Assembly (NCBI RefSeq): GCF_050589625.1
Contig: NZ_JBNGOP010000010.1
Coordinates: 94,272-158,271 of the forward strand
Reading direction: 5' to 3'
Length of the DNA: 64,000 bases
DNA from: Pelagihabitans sp947500445
GTDB taxonomy: Bacteria; Bacteroidota; Bacteroidia; Flavobacteriales; Flavobacteriaceae
Below, one piece after another: positions 16,605 through 25,636 of this stretch; the first letter of the stretch is position 1; every line of letters starts with the position of its first letter. The translations under genes were made by a program, and so were the position numbers. The notes beneath the pieces were generated by a model. The model was not told the origin of the DNA, did no database searches, and saw only the letters and a list, made by a program, of their open reading frames with translations.

Positions 16605-17591
16605 TTAGAAATCTGCGTCGAAACTGATTTTCTGGGCGTCCTCGTCCTTTTCCTTGTTCAATACGCCTGCTTTTTGGTATTCTGAGACCCGTTTTTCAAA
16701 GAAATTGGTTTTTCCTTGAAGGGAAATCATATCCATAAAGTCAAAAGGATTGGTGGCGTTATATACCTTGTCGCATTCCAATTCTACCAGCAACCGGTCG
16801 GTAACGAACTCTAGGTATTGGGTCATCAAATTGGAGTTCATCCCAATAAGGCTCACCGGTAAGGATTCGGTTATGAATTCTCTTTCGATTTCCAATGCGT
16901 TGGTCAAAATTTCGGTGATGCGCTCTTTTGGAACCTTGTTCATCAAGTGTTTGTTGTGGAGGTGTACCGCATAGTCGCAGTGCATGCCCTCGTCACGGGA
17001 AATCAACTCATTGGAAAAGGTAAGCCCGGGCATCAATCCTCTTTTCTTTAACCAGAAAATAGAACAGAACGCACCGGAAAAAAAGATGCCCTCTACCGCT
17101 GCAAAGGCGATAAGCCGTTCCGCAAAACTGGGCGAATCGATCCACTTGAGCGCCCAATCCGCTTTTTTTCGGATTGCCGGAAAGTTTTCAATGGCCCTAA
17201 AAAGCATTCCTTTTTCCTTTTCGTCCTTTACATAAGTATCGATCAAGAGCGAATAGGTTTCCGAATGGATGTTTTCCATCATAATCTGGAAACCATAGAA
17301 AAATTTGGCCTCCGTATATTGTACCTCACTAACAAAGTTTTCCGCTAGGTTTTCGTTTACGATACCGTCGGAAGCTGCGAAAAATGCTAGAATGTGTTTC
17401 ACAAAATAGCGTTCGTCATCACTTAGTTTGTTGTTCCAATCGTTCAGGTCTTCGTGAAGGTCGATTTCCTCGGCCGTCCAAAAACATGCCTCACACTTTT
17501 TATACCATTCCCACAGATCGTGATGCTGTATGGGGAAGATAACAAATCGGTCGTCGTTGGGTTCCAAGATCGGCTCTAGGGCTGTGGACAT
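16605..17591 (-). CDS. nrdB: ribonucleoside-diphosphate reductase class Ia, beta subunit
   Basis: ATG at 17591 gives 328 residues starting MSTALEPILEPNDDRF; an upstream in-frame extension to 17663 is rejected because the family starts here. The subunit holds the di-iron centre and tyrosyl radical for NrdA. In ENIHSETY, E106 and H109 are iron ligands and Y113 is the radical tyrosine, so this is the ordinary Tyr-radical type and not a tyrosine-less variant. The C-terminal tail QKISFDADF is the segment that docks onto the alpha subunit. It precedes nrdA in the same orientation; the upstream region carries three hairpins. Confidence 0.97.
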   Translation of the reverse strand: MSTALEPILEPNDDRFVIFPIQHHDLWEWYKKCEACFWTAEEIDLHEDLNDWNNKLSDDERYFVKHILAFFAASDGIVNENLAENFVSEVQYTEAKFFYGFQIMMENIHSETYSLLIDTYVKDEKEKGMLFRAIENFPAIRKKADWALKWIDSPSFAERLIAFAAVEGIFFSGAFCSIFWLKKRGLMPGLTFSNELISRDEGMHCDYAVHLHNKHLMNKVPKERITEILTNALEIEREFITESLPVSLIGMNSNLMTQYLEFVTDRLLVELECDKVYNATNPFDFMDMISLQGKTNFFEKRVSEYQKAGVLNKEKDEDAQKISFDADF

Positions 17592-17817
17592 ATTTTTATG
17601 GTTTAAAAAGTTAGTGTGAACGGGAGGCAAAATACCCTTGTGTACGGGCTGACAAAGATTCAAAAAAAGAGGGGTTTTTTGATGGTTGTTTGAGATTTAA
17701 AACTACAAAGTTTTTAACATAGCATGTTGAAATCTAGGCTCGCAAGTGATATATGCTGACGTTGACGAAGAATAAGGGTTTACATAAAATTTACATTGAA
17801 GTTCAACAGTAAATTTT

Positions 17818-17917
17818 AAACCAAAAAGTATGTTTTGGAATATACTTTTTGGTTTGAAGGTGGTCCCCTTCAAAAATGGTTGGCTTTTATGAAAAACCTT
17901 ATCGGATTTCATAAAAG
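17818..17917. repeat. three consecutive hairpins upstream of nrdB
   Basis: AAACCAAAAAGTAT and ATACTTTTTGGTTT form a perfect 14-bp stem (17818-17855). GAAGG..CCTTC follows, then CTTTTATGAAA and TTTCATAAAAG form a perfect 11-bp stem (17884-17917). The cluster is about 225 bp upstream of the nrdB start. It could be terminators left from a lost gene, or a regulatory region. Confidence 0.65.
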
Positions 17918-18623
17918 GGCGACCCCAATTAAATTTAACCAAGGTCAAAAAAGCAACAAAGTCTAAAAATTAGTTACATCGCTGTCGGTAGGGGTAGTGT
18001 GCCAAGAGGTATGGATGTGTCCGTTATTTGAAATGTGCCGTGTTGTAGCGGGGGCAATGGCACAACAACTCCCTTTCGATCAAAGGAATTAGAACATATG
18101 ATACCGCCAAACCTGTACGACCCTCCCGAAGTATCTAAATCGATGTTGCCTCACTAGAGTGTCGACTTAGGTAGTTCCCCCGAAACCTAATTATCGAACA
18201 TTACACCGAACCGACGAATCGATTTGGCGCTCAGTGATGGCAAACTCATCGGATGGTTGTCTTGCGACACTTCATGTTCTTTGTTAAAACATGACCGTAG
18301 AGTCGTACCTAACGGCTGGCAGTCTCATAAATATGTTCTGGGGTGATTGAAGTCCCAAAATTTTTTATACCAATAGTACTCAAAACCATGTTAGGTTGGT
18401 AACTGATTTTTGAAACTAGCGGTCGACTTGGGGAATCGATTTGTAAAAATACACATTTTAAGTTCTAAGAGCCTTATAAATCAAAACTTTATGTTAAGTC
18501 AATGTTAATTCTTTTTTGTAGCAAGCCTACTGGTAATGTAGGAAAAACTTACAAAAATAAATCATATTTCTTTCTAAATCCCTTTGTCGTTAGCTTTGGT
18601 GCGATTTCTTGCAAAAACATAGA

Positions 18624-18740
18624 CTAATTTTGCGCCTGTGTAATACCCGAAATATGTACGGAATTATCCGCTTTTTGGATCACGGTCGCCAGAAGTAATG
18701 CGCACACAAAAACCAGAAACATGATGAGACATTTTTTCAT
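18624..18740 (-). CDS. candidate 38-residue small exported or membrane peptide
   Basis: On the reverse strand ATG at 18740 opens a 39-codon frame: MKKC followed by a hydrophobic run LIMFLVFVCALLLATV and a polar tail ending GITQAQN. The start looks like a signal peptide or single membrane anchor. The upstream DNA is A-rich, as at many Bacteroidota starts, but no promoter or terminator is clear. No family recognised, and a chance ORF is possible. Confidence 0.35.
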   Translation of the reverse strand: MKKCLIMFLVFVCALLLATVIQKADNSVHISGITQAQN

Positions 18741-19245
18741 TTTGTTCACTTTTATTTTTCGAAGTGCCTTTTGGTATTATGGCAGCGCTAAAGTATGTAA
18801 AGGGTGGAATCGGCATACGATCCATGTATAAATGGCAGTTTTTTTTGTATAAATGGAAATCTCGCTATTTTTAGCACTTTGCAAGACGGTAAATTGTAGG
18901 TTTTTACAGTGTTTATTGTCTCTAAAAAGCGCAACATGGAATGTCTTCCTTGTACAAAAACGCTTCTTGAAATGATGTTCCTTCGTGCAAGGGTCCTCAA
19001 GAGTTTTCAGGGAAACGGCGAGAGCTGAAATATGTGGGAGCCCTTGGCGGAAGATAATTTTTACGGTTATGGGAATATGTTTTCCTTGTAGGTTTGCCGG
19101 CACCTTGACGAACCGTTTAAGTAGGATGAAATTCTTTTACGATAGCCCTATTTACGACCTAAATGGAGGATAGCCCGGTTTTGACCGATTATACTGGAAA
19201 AGCTTCCATTGACACATCTTTTTATAAAAACCTTACGCATAATAC

Positions 19246-19253
19246 TATTTTTG
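19246..19253 (+). promoter_or_regulatory. possible -7 box of the LytTR/kinase operon
   Basis: TATTTTTG matches the Bacteroidota -7 consensus TAnnTTTG and lies 33 bp before the start codon at 19286. No TTG is found at the expected spacing upstream. Confidence 0.35.
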
Positions 19254-19285
19254 ATTATTTTAACCATTAACATATCCATTCGAAG

Positions 19286-20020
19286 ATGATAGAGGCGGTA
19301 CTTGTCGACGATGAAATCAAGGCGCTGCAAAGTTTGTCTTGGGAGTTGACCAATTTTAGTGACGAAATCAATATCGGTGCATCTTTTACCGATCCAAGGG
19401 AGGCGTTGGACTACTTGGAACGCAATACACCCGACTGTCTTTTTCTTGATATTGAAATGCCGACCATGGACGGTTTTCAGTTTATCCAGAAATTGACCAA
19501 CAAAAACTTTCCAGTGGTCATTACCACGGCCTACAACCAATATGCCATCAAGGCCTTAAAGCACGAGGCGATCGACTATTTGTTAAAACCGATCGATACC
19601 GATGATCTCAAGGATACCATTTTTAAGATCAAAAAACACAATGCGAAGCATTTCTCCGCCGAACGTTTGGAGCGTATCTTGTTGAATTTCAATGCAAAGG
19701 CCAGTCATAAAAAAATTACCATCAATACCGATGGAAAGCTGCTTTTTTTGGAAAACGATGAAATATTGTATGCCGAGTCCGACGGAAACTATAGCACGCT
19801 CTACTTGTCCGATGGTCAAAAAATTGTACTGACCAAAAAATTGAAAGAGGTGAACGAACTGCTTCCGGACGATTCGTTTTTTAGAATACATAATTCCTAT
19901 ATCATCAACCTGCACAAAATAAAGGAGTTTTTGAAGACCGATGGCTACGTCATTCTAAAATCCAACCACAAGATACCCGTGTCGCGCCAGAAAAAATCCG
20001 ATTTTCTGGACATGCTCTAG
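19286..20020 (+). CDS. LytTR family response regulator
   Basis: The 244-residue protein has a receiver domain with the acidic pair D8/D9, phosphoacceptor D55 (CLFLDIEMP), a conserved T80/T81 region and K101 (LLKPID), followed by a LytTR DNA-binding domain (from about residue 145, with DEILYAESDGNYS and FFRIHNSYIINLHKI). LytTR regulators bind direct repeats upstream of target genes. The stop codon is only 8 bp before the histidine kinase gene, so the two are a cognate pair. This order, regulator first, is common for LytS-type pairs of Bacteroidota. Confidence 0.96.
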   Translation: MIEAVLVDDEIKALQSLSWELTNFSDEINIGASFTDPREALDYLERNTPDCLFLDIEMPTMDGFQFIQKLTNKNFPVVITTAYNQYAIKALKHEAIDYLLKPIDTDDLKDTIFKIKKHNAKHFSAERLERILLNFNAKASHKKITINTDGKLLFLENDEILYAESDGNYSTLYLSDGQKIVLTKKLKEVNELLPDDSFFRIHNSYIINLHKIKEFLKTDGYVILKSNHKIPVSRQKKSDFLDML

Positions 20021-20028
20021 CGTTCCCT

Positions 20029-21993
20029 ATGCAGTGTCCCAAACCTTACATATGTCTTGATGCTCAAGCGGTTATCACAGTGGTATTTGCCTTTTTGCTG
20101 TTTGGGTCGGTACGGCCCGCTCGGGCACAGGAAGTTCCACAATCTTTCGCAACAACGGTCGATAGTCTTATCGACGTGGCACCAAAAACATATCAGGAGC
20201 TGGATGCGGTACTTCGCCCAGTGCGAAAAGATACTTTTTTGATGTCCTTTTTTGCTTCCAAAGCACTGGAACGGAACTATTTGGACGGTCGTGCGTATGC
20301 ATTGAACCAAATGGGCAGAAGTTATCGGGACGTTTCAGAATTTTCCCGTAGCCTTGCGTTGCACCAGCAAGCCCTTACGGCCGCGGTGGCCTGTAAAAAT
20401 CTGGAATTTGAGGTATATAGCCTTAACATGATCAGTGTGATCTTCAGACGCACGGAGGTTATAAAATCGGCACTGGATTACAGTCAAAAAGCACTGGCGT
20501 TGGCCGAGTCCGTTAAAGAACCTTCCATAGGGCTTAAGCGCAGCATGAACGTGTCATCCAACAGTATCGGTAACATTTATCAGTTGTTGGAGCAGTACGA
20601 CCTGGCCATTGGCCAGTTTCAAGAATCGGTGGCGCTGGACAAGGAGCTGGACAATAACCTGGGCCTGGCCATCAATTACCAAAATATCGGGGAGTGTTTT
20701 GAGGCGCAGGGCAAATTAAAGGAAGCGGAAGAGAGCTTTAAAGCTTCCTTGGTATACAATGAAAAGATAGATTCGGATCGTGGGCGGGTCATCTGTAACT
20801 ATAGTTTGGCCCACGTATACGTACACCAAGGGCTTACCGAGCGGGCGTTGGCGTTGTTGGAACGTATGTTACCGACCGCGGAGGCCCTAGGGGACAAAGC
20901 GATCATTTCCTCGGTATACATTAATATGGGATGGAGCCTCATGCACCTAGATCGGTGCGGGGAAGCCAACCGATACCTGATGAAAGGAAAAGATTTGGCG
21001 GAACGTTTTGATTTGAAGAGCAACGTTTCCGAAGCCTATAAATTTTTATCCGATCTATGGGAGCGGCAAAAGAATTTTGAAAAGGCCTTTGAATATCACA
21101 AACTGGCGCAGCGTTACGATAGGGAAATTTCCAAAGAGCGAAACATGCGCTATGTGAACGATATGATCGTACGCTACGAGGCGGAGAAGAAGACCAACCA
21201 GATCGAGGTGTTGGCCATGGAGAACGAAAACGTTAAGCTGAAATTGCGCAAAAACGAGACCTTGATCTTGATCAGTGGTATCGCCCTGGCATTGCTGGCC
21301 GGTATCTTTTACATTTTATACCGCCAGTATCAGTTAAAGAACGAAAAGAAAGTGCTCACCTTGGAGCAGAGCATGCTCCGCAGTCAAATGAACCCCCATT
21401 TTCTTTTCAATTCGCTGAATTCCATTAAGTTGTATATCATTAACAACGAGCAAAAAAATGCGGTGCACTATTTGAACAAGTTTTCAAAGCTGGTGCGCAA
21501 AATTTTAGAGGCGTCCTCGGTCAAGGAAATTCCCTTGGCAGAGGAGTTGGAAACGGTATCGTTGTACATGAACATTGAAGATATCCGATTTTCCAACGAA
21601 ATCGATTTTCAGATCAAGGTGGAGGAGGGTATCGATACCCAGCAGGTGAAAATCCCTTCGCTAATTTTGCAGCCGTTTTTGGAGAACGCGCTTTGGCACG
21701 GTCTTTCCTCAAAAGAAGGATCTAAGGAAATTTTGTTGCACGTTCGCCGCGACGGGGAGGCCTTCATCATTATCGAAATCCGCGACAACGGTGTAGGCCG
21801 CGAGGCCGCCGCAAAAATTAAGGAAGGTAGGGTACTGAAAAGAAAATCGGTGGGCATCGATATCACCAAGGAGCGTCTGGCCAACTTTTCCAAAGATTTT
21901 GAGCACTCTTTCGAAATTGCCTTCGTAGACCTTTACGATGCCGAAGATCGGGCCGCAGGTACCAAGGTGGTACTCCGCATCCCTACGATTTAA
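20029..21993 (+). CDS. TPR-containing sensor histidine kinase, LytS/His_kinase type
   Basis: The 654-residue protein has an N-terminal signal (VVFAFLLFGSVRPARAQ), a periplasmic array of tetratricopeptide repeats (roughly residues 80-390, for example YQNIGECFEAQGKLKEAEES), one membrane helix (TLILISGIALALLAGIFYIL), a short coiled coil and a His_kinase domain. MNPHFLFNSLNSIKLYI carries the phosphorylated His457. The C-terminal HATPase has LQPFLENALWHG and RDNGVGREAA. It pairs with the LytTR regulator 8 bp upstream. The TPR array probably senses a protein or peptide partner in the periplasm. The 3' end overlaps the convergent DUF3109 gene by 11 bp. Confidence 0.95.
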   Translation: MQCPKPYICLDAQAVITVVFAFLLFGSVRPARAQEVPQSFATTVDSLIDVAPKTYQELDAVLRPVRKDTFLMSFFASKALERNYLDGRAYALNQMGRSYRDVSEFSRSLALHQQALTAAVACKNLEFEVYSLNMISVIFRRTEVIKSALDYSQKALALAESVKEPSIGLKRSMNVSSNSIGNIYQLLEQYDLAIGQFQESVALDKELDNNLGLAINYQNIGECFEAQGKLKEAEESFKASLVYNEKIDSDRGRVICNYSLAHVYVHQGLTERALALLERMLPTAEALGDKAIISSVYINMGWSLMHLDRCGEANRYLMKGKDLAERFDLKSNVSEAYKFLSDLWERQKNFEKAFEYHKLAQRYDREISKERNMRYVNDMIVRYEAEKKTNQIEVLAMENENVKLKLRKNETLILISGIALALLAGIFYILYRQYQLKNEKKVLTLEQSMLRSQMNPHFLFNSLNSIKLYIINNEQKNAVHYLNKFSKLVRKILEASSVKEIPLAEELETVSLYMNIEDIRFSNEIDFQIKVEEGIDTQQVKIPSLILQPFLENALWHGLSSKEGSKEILLHVRRDGEAFIIIEIRDNGVGREAAAKIKEGRVLKRKSVGIDITKERLANFSKDFEHSFEIAFVDLYDAEDRAAGTKVVLRIPTI

Positions 21994-22555
21994 GGTGTTC
22001 TTCGGCCACTTGCTCCAGTTCTTGGTACCAGGCTTTTCCGAACTTCCGTTCCAGGGCCTCTTTCACAAATTTATAGATCGGTACCTTTAGCTCCGTACCC
22101 AAACTACAGGCAGGGTCGCATATTTCCCATCGGTGGTAGTTTACCGCGGTCAGTTCGGTATATTCCCGAACGCGGACGGGATACAAATGGCAAGAGATCG
22201 GTTTTTTCCATGATGTGGCGCCCTTTTCGTAGGCTTCTTCCAAACCACATTTTGCCGTGCCGTTTTCGGAAAAGATAACATAGGCGCATTCACTATCGTT
22301 GACCAAGGGTGTTTCCCATTCCCCATCTTCCCCTTTCACGAAGGTCCCTTGCTCCGCAATGGCCGCTTTTCCCTCTTCGCGCAAAAAGGGTTTTACCTTC
22401 TCGTAAATATCCAAAAGAATTTCGGTCTCCCCATCTTCCAAAGGTGCGCCGGCGTTTCCGTCCACGCAACACGCTCCTTTACAAGCGTTGAGGTTACATA
22501 CAAAATCGGTATCGATAATTTCCTCCGAAACAATGGTTTTTCCTAACTGAAACAT
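21983..22555 (-). CDS. DUF3109 family cysteine-rich protein
   Basis: The 190-residue protein matches DUF3109, a family widespread in Bacteroidota. Conserved cysteines appear in CNLNACKGACCVDG near residue 20-33, in NDSECAYVIF, at KCGLEEA, in KKPISCHLYPVRV and in CDPACSLG. The spacing suggests a metal or iron-sulphur site, which has not been shown for this family to my knowledge. It converges on the histidine kinase with an 11-bp overlap and diverges from marC. The family is sure, the function unknown. Confidence 0.93.
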   Translation of the reverse strand: MFQLGKTIVSEEIIDTDFVCNLNACKGACCVDGNAGAPLEDGETEILLDIYEKVKPFLREEGKAAIAEQGTFVKGEDGEWETPLVNDSECAYVIFSENGTAKCGLEEAYEKGATSWKKPISCHLYPVRVREYTELTAVNYHRWEICDPACSLGTELKVPIYKFVKEALERKFGKAWYQELEQVAEEHLKS

Positions 22556-22669
22556 AGCGTTGTATTACAAGTTCAAAGATACTTTTTTAGTGCATTTCCC
22601 AGGAGCATCATTTCTGATAAAAAGCACTGAAAACACCGTTTGAAACTGTAATTTTACAAAAAAAAAGAG

Positions 22670-23251
22670 ATGGATCTTCACTTTGATCTAAGGGAAATCA
22701 CAACGGCCACTATGGTGCTGTTCGCGGTTATCGATATTTTGGGCAGTATCCCTATTGTTATCGGCCTTCGCAATAAAGTAGGGCATATACAATCGGAGAA
22801 GGCTTCGATCGTTGCAGCATGTTTGATGGTCGCCTTTCTATTTTTGGGGGAAGAAATTTTAAAGCTTATCGGTATCGATGTCAATTCCTTTGCGGTTGCC
22901 GGGGCGTTTATCATTTTCTTTCTGGCCATAGAAATGATCTTGGGTATTTCCCTTTACAAGGACGATGAGGCCGAGAGCGCTTCGGTAGTGCCCATTGCAT
23001 TTCCGCTTATTGCCGGTGCGGGAACGCTCACCTCCTTGCTTTCCTTGCGGGCCGAGTACCATGTGGAGAATATCATTGTTGCCATCATCTTGAACATTAT
23101 TTTTGTGTATCTTGTATTGAAGTCGTCCGTACGATTGGAAAAGGTATTGGGAAAGAACGGTGTAAGCGTTATCCGTAAGGTTTTTGGGGTCATTTTGATG
23201 GCCATTGCGGTGAAGCTGTTCACGACCAATATCAGCGGACTCTTAAATTAA
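22670..23251 (+). CDS. MarC family integral membrane protein
   Basis: The 193-residue protein has about six membrane helices and the MarC/UPF0056 layout, with LFAVIDILGSIPIVIGL near the start, AFPLIAGAGTLTSLLSL in the middle and ISVIRKVFGVILMAIAVK-like residues at the end. MarC proteins were first linked to multiple antibiotic resistance but that link was later withdrawn; no transport substrate is established. It is followed 18 bp later by a small membrane protein gene in the same direction and diverges from the DUF3109 gene. Confidence 0.92.
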   Translation: MDLHFDLREITTATMVLFAVIDILGSIPIVIGLRNKVGHIQSEKASIVAACLMVAFLFLGEEILKLIGIDVNSFAVAGAFIIFFLAIEMILGISLYKDDEAESASVVPIAFPLIAGAGTLTSLLSLRAEYHVENIIVAIILNIIFVYLVLKSSVRLEKVLGKNGVSVIRKVFGVILMAIAVKLFTTNISGLLN

Positions 23252-23269
23252 TAAATTTCAATTTATCCT

Positions 23270-23473
23270 ATGAGCAAAGCCCTTTCCATTATACTAATGA
23301 TCTTGGCCATTGCCTTAATTTCGTACAACGTTACCCTTTTGGATTTCGATAACCTTTTGGAGGGCGATAGTGTAGTCGCTTTGATCGGTATCGTCGCCTC
23401 GTTGTGCGCAATGGTCTTGCTGCTTATTTTTATGACCTCAAGAAAAATCCAGAAAAAGGTAAACGAAGATTAA
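23270..23473 (+). CDS. small two-helix membrane protein, unknown function
   Basis: The 67-residue protein has two hydrophobic helices (about residues 4-22 and 35-57) separated by an acidic loop (LDFDNLLEGDS) and ends with a basic tail. It lies 18 bp after marC, so the two are probably co-transcribed, and its stop overlaps the convergent protease gene by four bases. I do not recognise the family, but proteins of this size and layout are common beside marC in flavobacteria by general impression. Confidence 0.75.
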   Translation: MSKALSIILMILAIALISYNVTLLDFDNLLEGDSVVALIGIVASLCAMVLLLIFMTSRKIQKKVNED

Positions 23474-25089
23474 TCTTCTTCGGTAAAGGTTTCCCCCTCC
23501 TTCGCTACGGCCCTTTCCAACGTTATAATTTTTTGGAGCATGGCATCGTCCTCGCCGATAATTTTGGCATGCAGGTTCGAATCGAACAGTTGGTCCGCGA
23601 TGGCCGCTTTCAAATAACGCTTTATTTTGTCCTCAAATCCATAAAAGTCCATCTGAAAACCTTGCTGTAGGCAAAAATCGATAAACTTCTCGAAAAGAAT
23701 ATCATCCGGTGTAAAATCGTTCAAAAACGTCTTTTTGGTATAATCGCGGTACCGTGAGCGATCTTCGTCCAAATGGCCAAAAGCGAAATAAGAGAAGAGT
23801 CCCGAACTTTCCCGAACATTGATCACCTCTTCCTCGTTCTTTCCAATGGGTACGAACACGTCCGGTATAATTCCACCACCGCCATACACTATCTTTCCTT
23901 TGGGGGTAGTGAATTTGAGGGAATCGGCTACTTTGATGCTGTCCACCGAAATGAGCTCTCCGTTATGGTAGCGGTCGGTAAATTTTTGATAATAGTCCTT
24001 ATGGCCGTTCTTGTACGATTTTTGAATGGAACGTCCCGTAGGGGTGTAATATCTAGAAACGGTAAGCCGTACCGCGGACCCATCGCCAAGTTCCATTTCG
24101 CGTTGTACCAAGCCTTTTCCGAACGAACGGCGGCCCACGATGGTACCAACATCATTGTCCTGCAGAGCGCCCGCAATAATTTCGCTTGCGGAGGCGGAGC
24201 GACCGTTGATGAGCACATAAATGGGTTGGTCTTCAAAAGTGCCCTTTTCAGTGGCATACACCTTGTCTATCTTCCCTTTTTTGTTCTTGGTGAAAAGAAT
24301 CAATTTGCCGTCTTTTAGAAATTCATCGGCCATTCGCTCGGCAATATTTAAATACCCTCCAGGATTGTCCCGAAGGTCCAAGGCAAGTTTTTTGGCTCCT
24401 TTGGACTGAAGCTCCTTCAGGGCCTTTTTAAACTCTTTATAGGTAGACTCCGCAAAACGGTTTACCTTGATATAACCGATGTCGTCGTTCAGCATAAAAT
24501 AGGATGAAACGCTTTTGATGGGGACCACATCCCGGGTGACGGTTACCGAAAAGGTGCGGTCTTCCGATTTTCGATACACTTTTAGGCGTACGGAGCTTCC
24601 TTTTTTTCCTTTCAGTTTTTTTATGATGGCCTCGTTGCCCATATCCTTTCCGTACAGGGTGTCCTTGTCCGCCATTAAAATACGGTCCCCTGCCAATATG
24701 CCCTTTTTAAAACTGGGGCCTTTGGGAATGGTTCGGATTACCGCAATGGTATCCTTTATCGGGTAAAAATTGATGCCAATGCCCACAAAATCGCCTTTCA
24801 TGTTTTCGGACACCTGCGACATTTCCCTTTCGGGAATGTATACCGAATGGGGGTCTAGCTTTTCCAGAATATTGTTCACGGTGACATCGACAATACTGTC
24901 GGTATCGATTTCATCGACATATTCGTAATCGATATAGTCGATCAAACGGTTCAATTTGTCCTTTTTGGAATTGGTGGTGAACAATTTTTCCGGGGAGTCG
25001 TTAAAATTGAGCTTGCCCCCCAAAAAAATACCCAGCCCCAATGCGGCGGCAATAACGGTAGGCCAGAGAAATCGAGCTATTTTATTCAT
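23470..25089 (-). CDS. S41 family C-terminal processing peptidase
   Basis: The 539-residue protease has an N-terminal membrane anchor (residues 7-25), a PDZ domain (about 95-180, GDFVGIGINFYPIKD onward) and the S41 core. S300 in GRSASASE and K325 in SFGKGLVQ, 25 residues apart, form the Ser/Lys dyad as in Prc/CtpA. Such enzymes trim C-termini of periplasmic proteins. A C-terminal extension of about 150 residues contains the usual GGGGIIPDVFVP motif. The start is 3 bp from the stop of the dCMP deaminase gene, so the two genes form one transcript. Confidence 0.95.
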   Translation of the reverse strand: MNKIARFLWPTVIAAALGLGIFLGGKLNFNDSPEKLFTTNSKKDKLNRLIDYIDYEYVDEIDTDSIVDVTVNNILEKLDPHSVYIPEREMSQVSENMKGDFVGIGINFYPIKDTIAVIRTIPKGPSFKKGILAGDRILMADKDTLYGKDMGNEAIIKKLKGKKGSSVRLKVYRKSEDRTFSVTVTRDVVPIKSVSSYFMLNDDIGYIKVNRFAESTYKEFKKALKELQSKGAKKLALDLRDNPGGYLNIAERMADEFLKDGKLILFTKNKKGKIDKVYATEKGTFEDQPIYVLINGRSASASEIIAGALQDNDVGTIVGRRSFGKGLVQREMELGDGSAVRLTVSRYYTPTGRSIQKSYKNGHKDYYQKFTDRYHNGELISVDSIKVADSLKFTTPKGKIVYGGGGIIPDVFVPIGKNEEEVINVRESSGLFSYFAFGHLDEDRSRYRDYTKKTFLNDFTPDDILFEKFIDFCLQQGFQMDFYGFEDKIKRYLKAAIADQLFDSNLHAKIIGEDDAMLQKIITLERAVAKEGETFTEED

Positions 25090-25092
25090 ATG

Positions 25093-25539
25093 TTAACGCT
25101 TTGGGGCTAGACTTTCGATATCGGGCATGGCCACGAGCGATACGCCGGCTTTTTCTAAAAAGGCCAATCCGGAAGTATCTTTGTACGCCGTTTTATATAC
25201 TACACGTTTTATGCCACATTGGTGGATCAACTTACTACATTCCTTGCAGGGCGATAACGTAATGTATAGGGTTGCCCCTTCGCAGGATTGCGTGGAGGCC
25301 GCTACTTTGCTGATCGCATTGGCCTCTGCATGCAATACGTACCATTTGGTGTAGCCCTCATCGTCCTCACAGTAGTTTTCAAATCCGGTCGGCGTACCGT
25401 TGTACCCGTCGGAGATGATCATACGGTCCTTTACAATGATGGCACCCACTTGTTTTCGCTTGCAGTACGACAATTTTCCCCATTCCTGTGCCATCCGCAA
25501 ATAGGCCTTGTCGTATTTTGTTTGCTTGCTCTCGTTCAT
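25093..25539 (-). CDS. dCMP/deoxycytidylate deaminase family protein
   Basis: ATG at 25539 gives 148 residues (MNESKQTKYDKAY); an upstream in-frame start at 25578 adds 13 residues without family support. H70 and E72 (HAE) with C98 and C101 (SPCKECS) bind zinc and the catalytic water. GYNGTPTGFENYCE is the substrate-pocket motif of dCMP deaminases. The enzyme turns dCMP into dUMP for dTTP synthesis and is usually controlled by dCTP and dTTP. It sits 3 bp upstream of the S41 protease in the same direction. Confidence 0.93.
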   Translation of the reverse strand: MNESKQTKYDKAYLRMAQEWGKLSYCKRKQVGAIIVKDRMIISDGYNGTPTGFENYCEDDEGYTKWYVLHAEANAISKVAASTQSCEGATLYITLSPCKECSKLIHQCGIKRVVYKTAYKDTSGLAFLEKAGVSLVAMPDIESLAPKR

Positions 25540-25636
25540 ATGCGATCCCTTGGAACTTTTGATTTCCCGAAGAACCACTAATATACCCGCTTTACCAAAT
25601 TCCTACAACGAAAATGGGTTAATATTGCGTGAAATG

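Larger units (their letters stand above)
17592..19285. other. 1.7-kb gene-poor stretch upstream of nrdB
   Basis: Between the divergent nrdB and LytTR genes no conventional gene is supported. There is a hairpin cluster at 17818-17917, a candidate 38-residue reverse-strand ORF at 18624-18740, and a direct repeat GTATAAATGG near 18826-18860. Bases 17950-18600 show neither coding character nor a structure I recognise. Confidence 0.55.

Noticed and set aside
18777..19103. 108-codon reverse-strand frame upstream of the LytTR gene
   Set aside because: Composition is rich in Lys, His, Thr and Cys with no domain, signal or conserved-looking pattern. Treated as chance.
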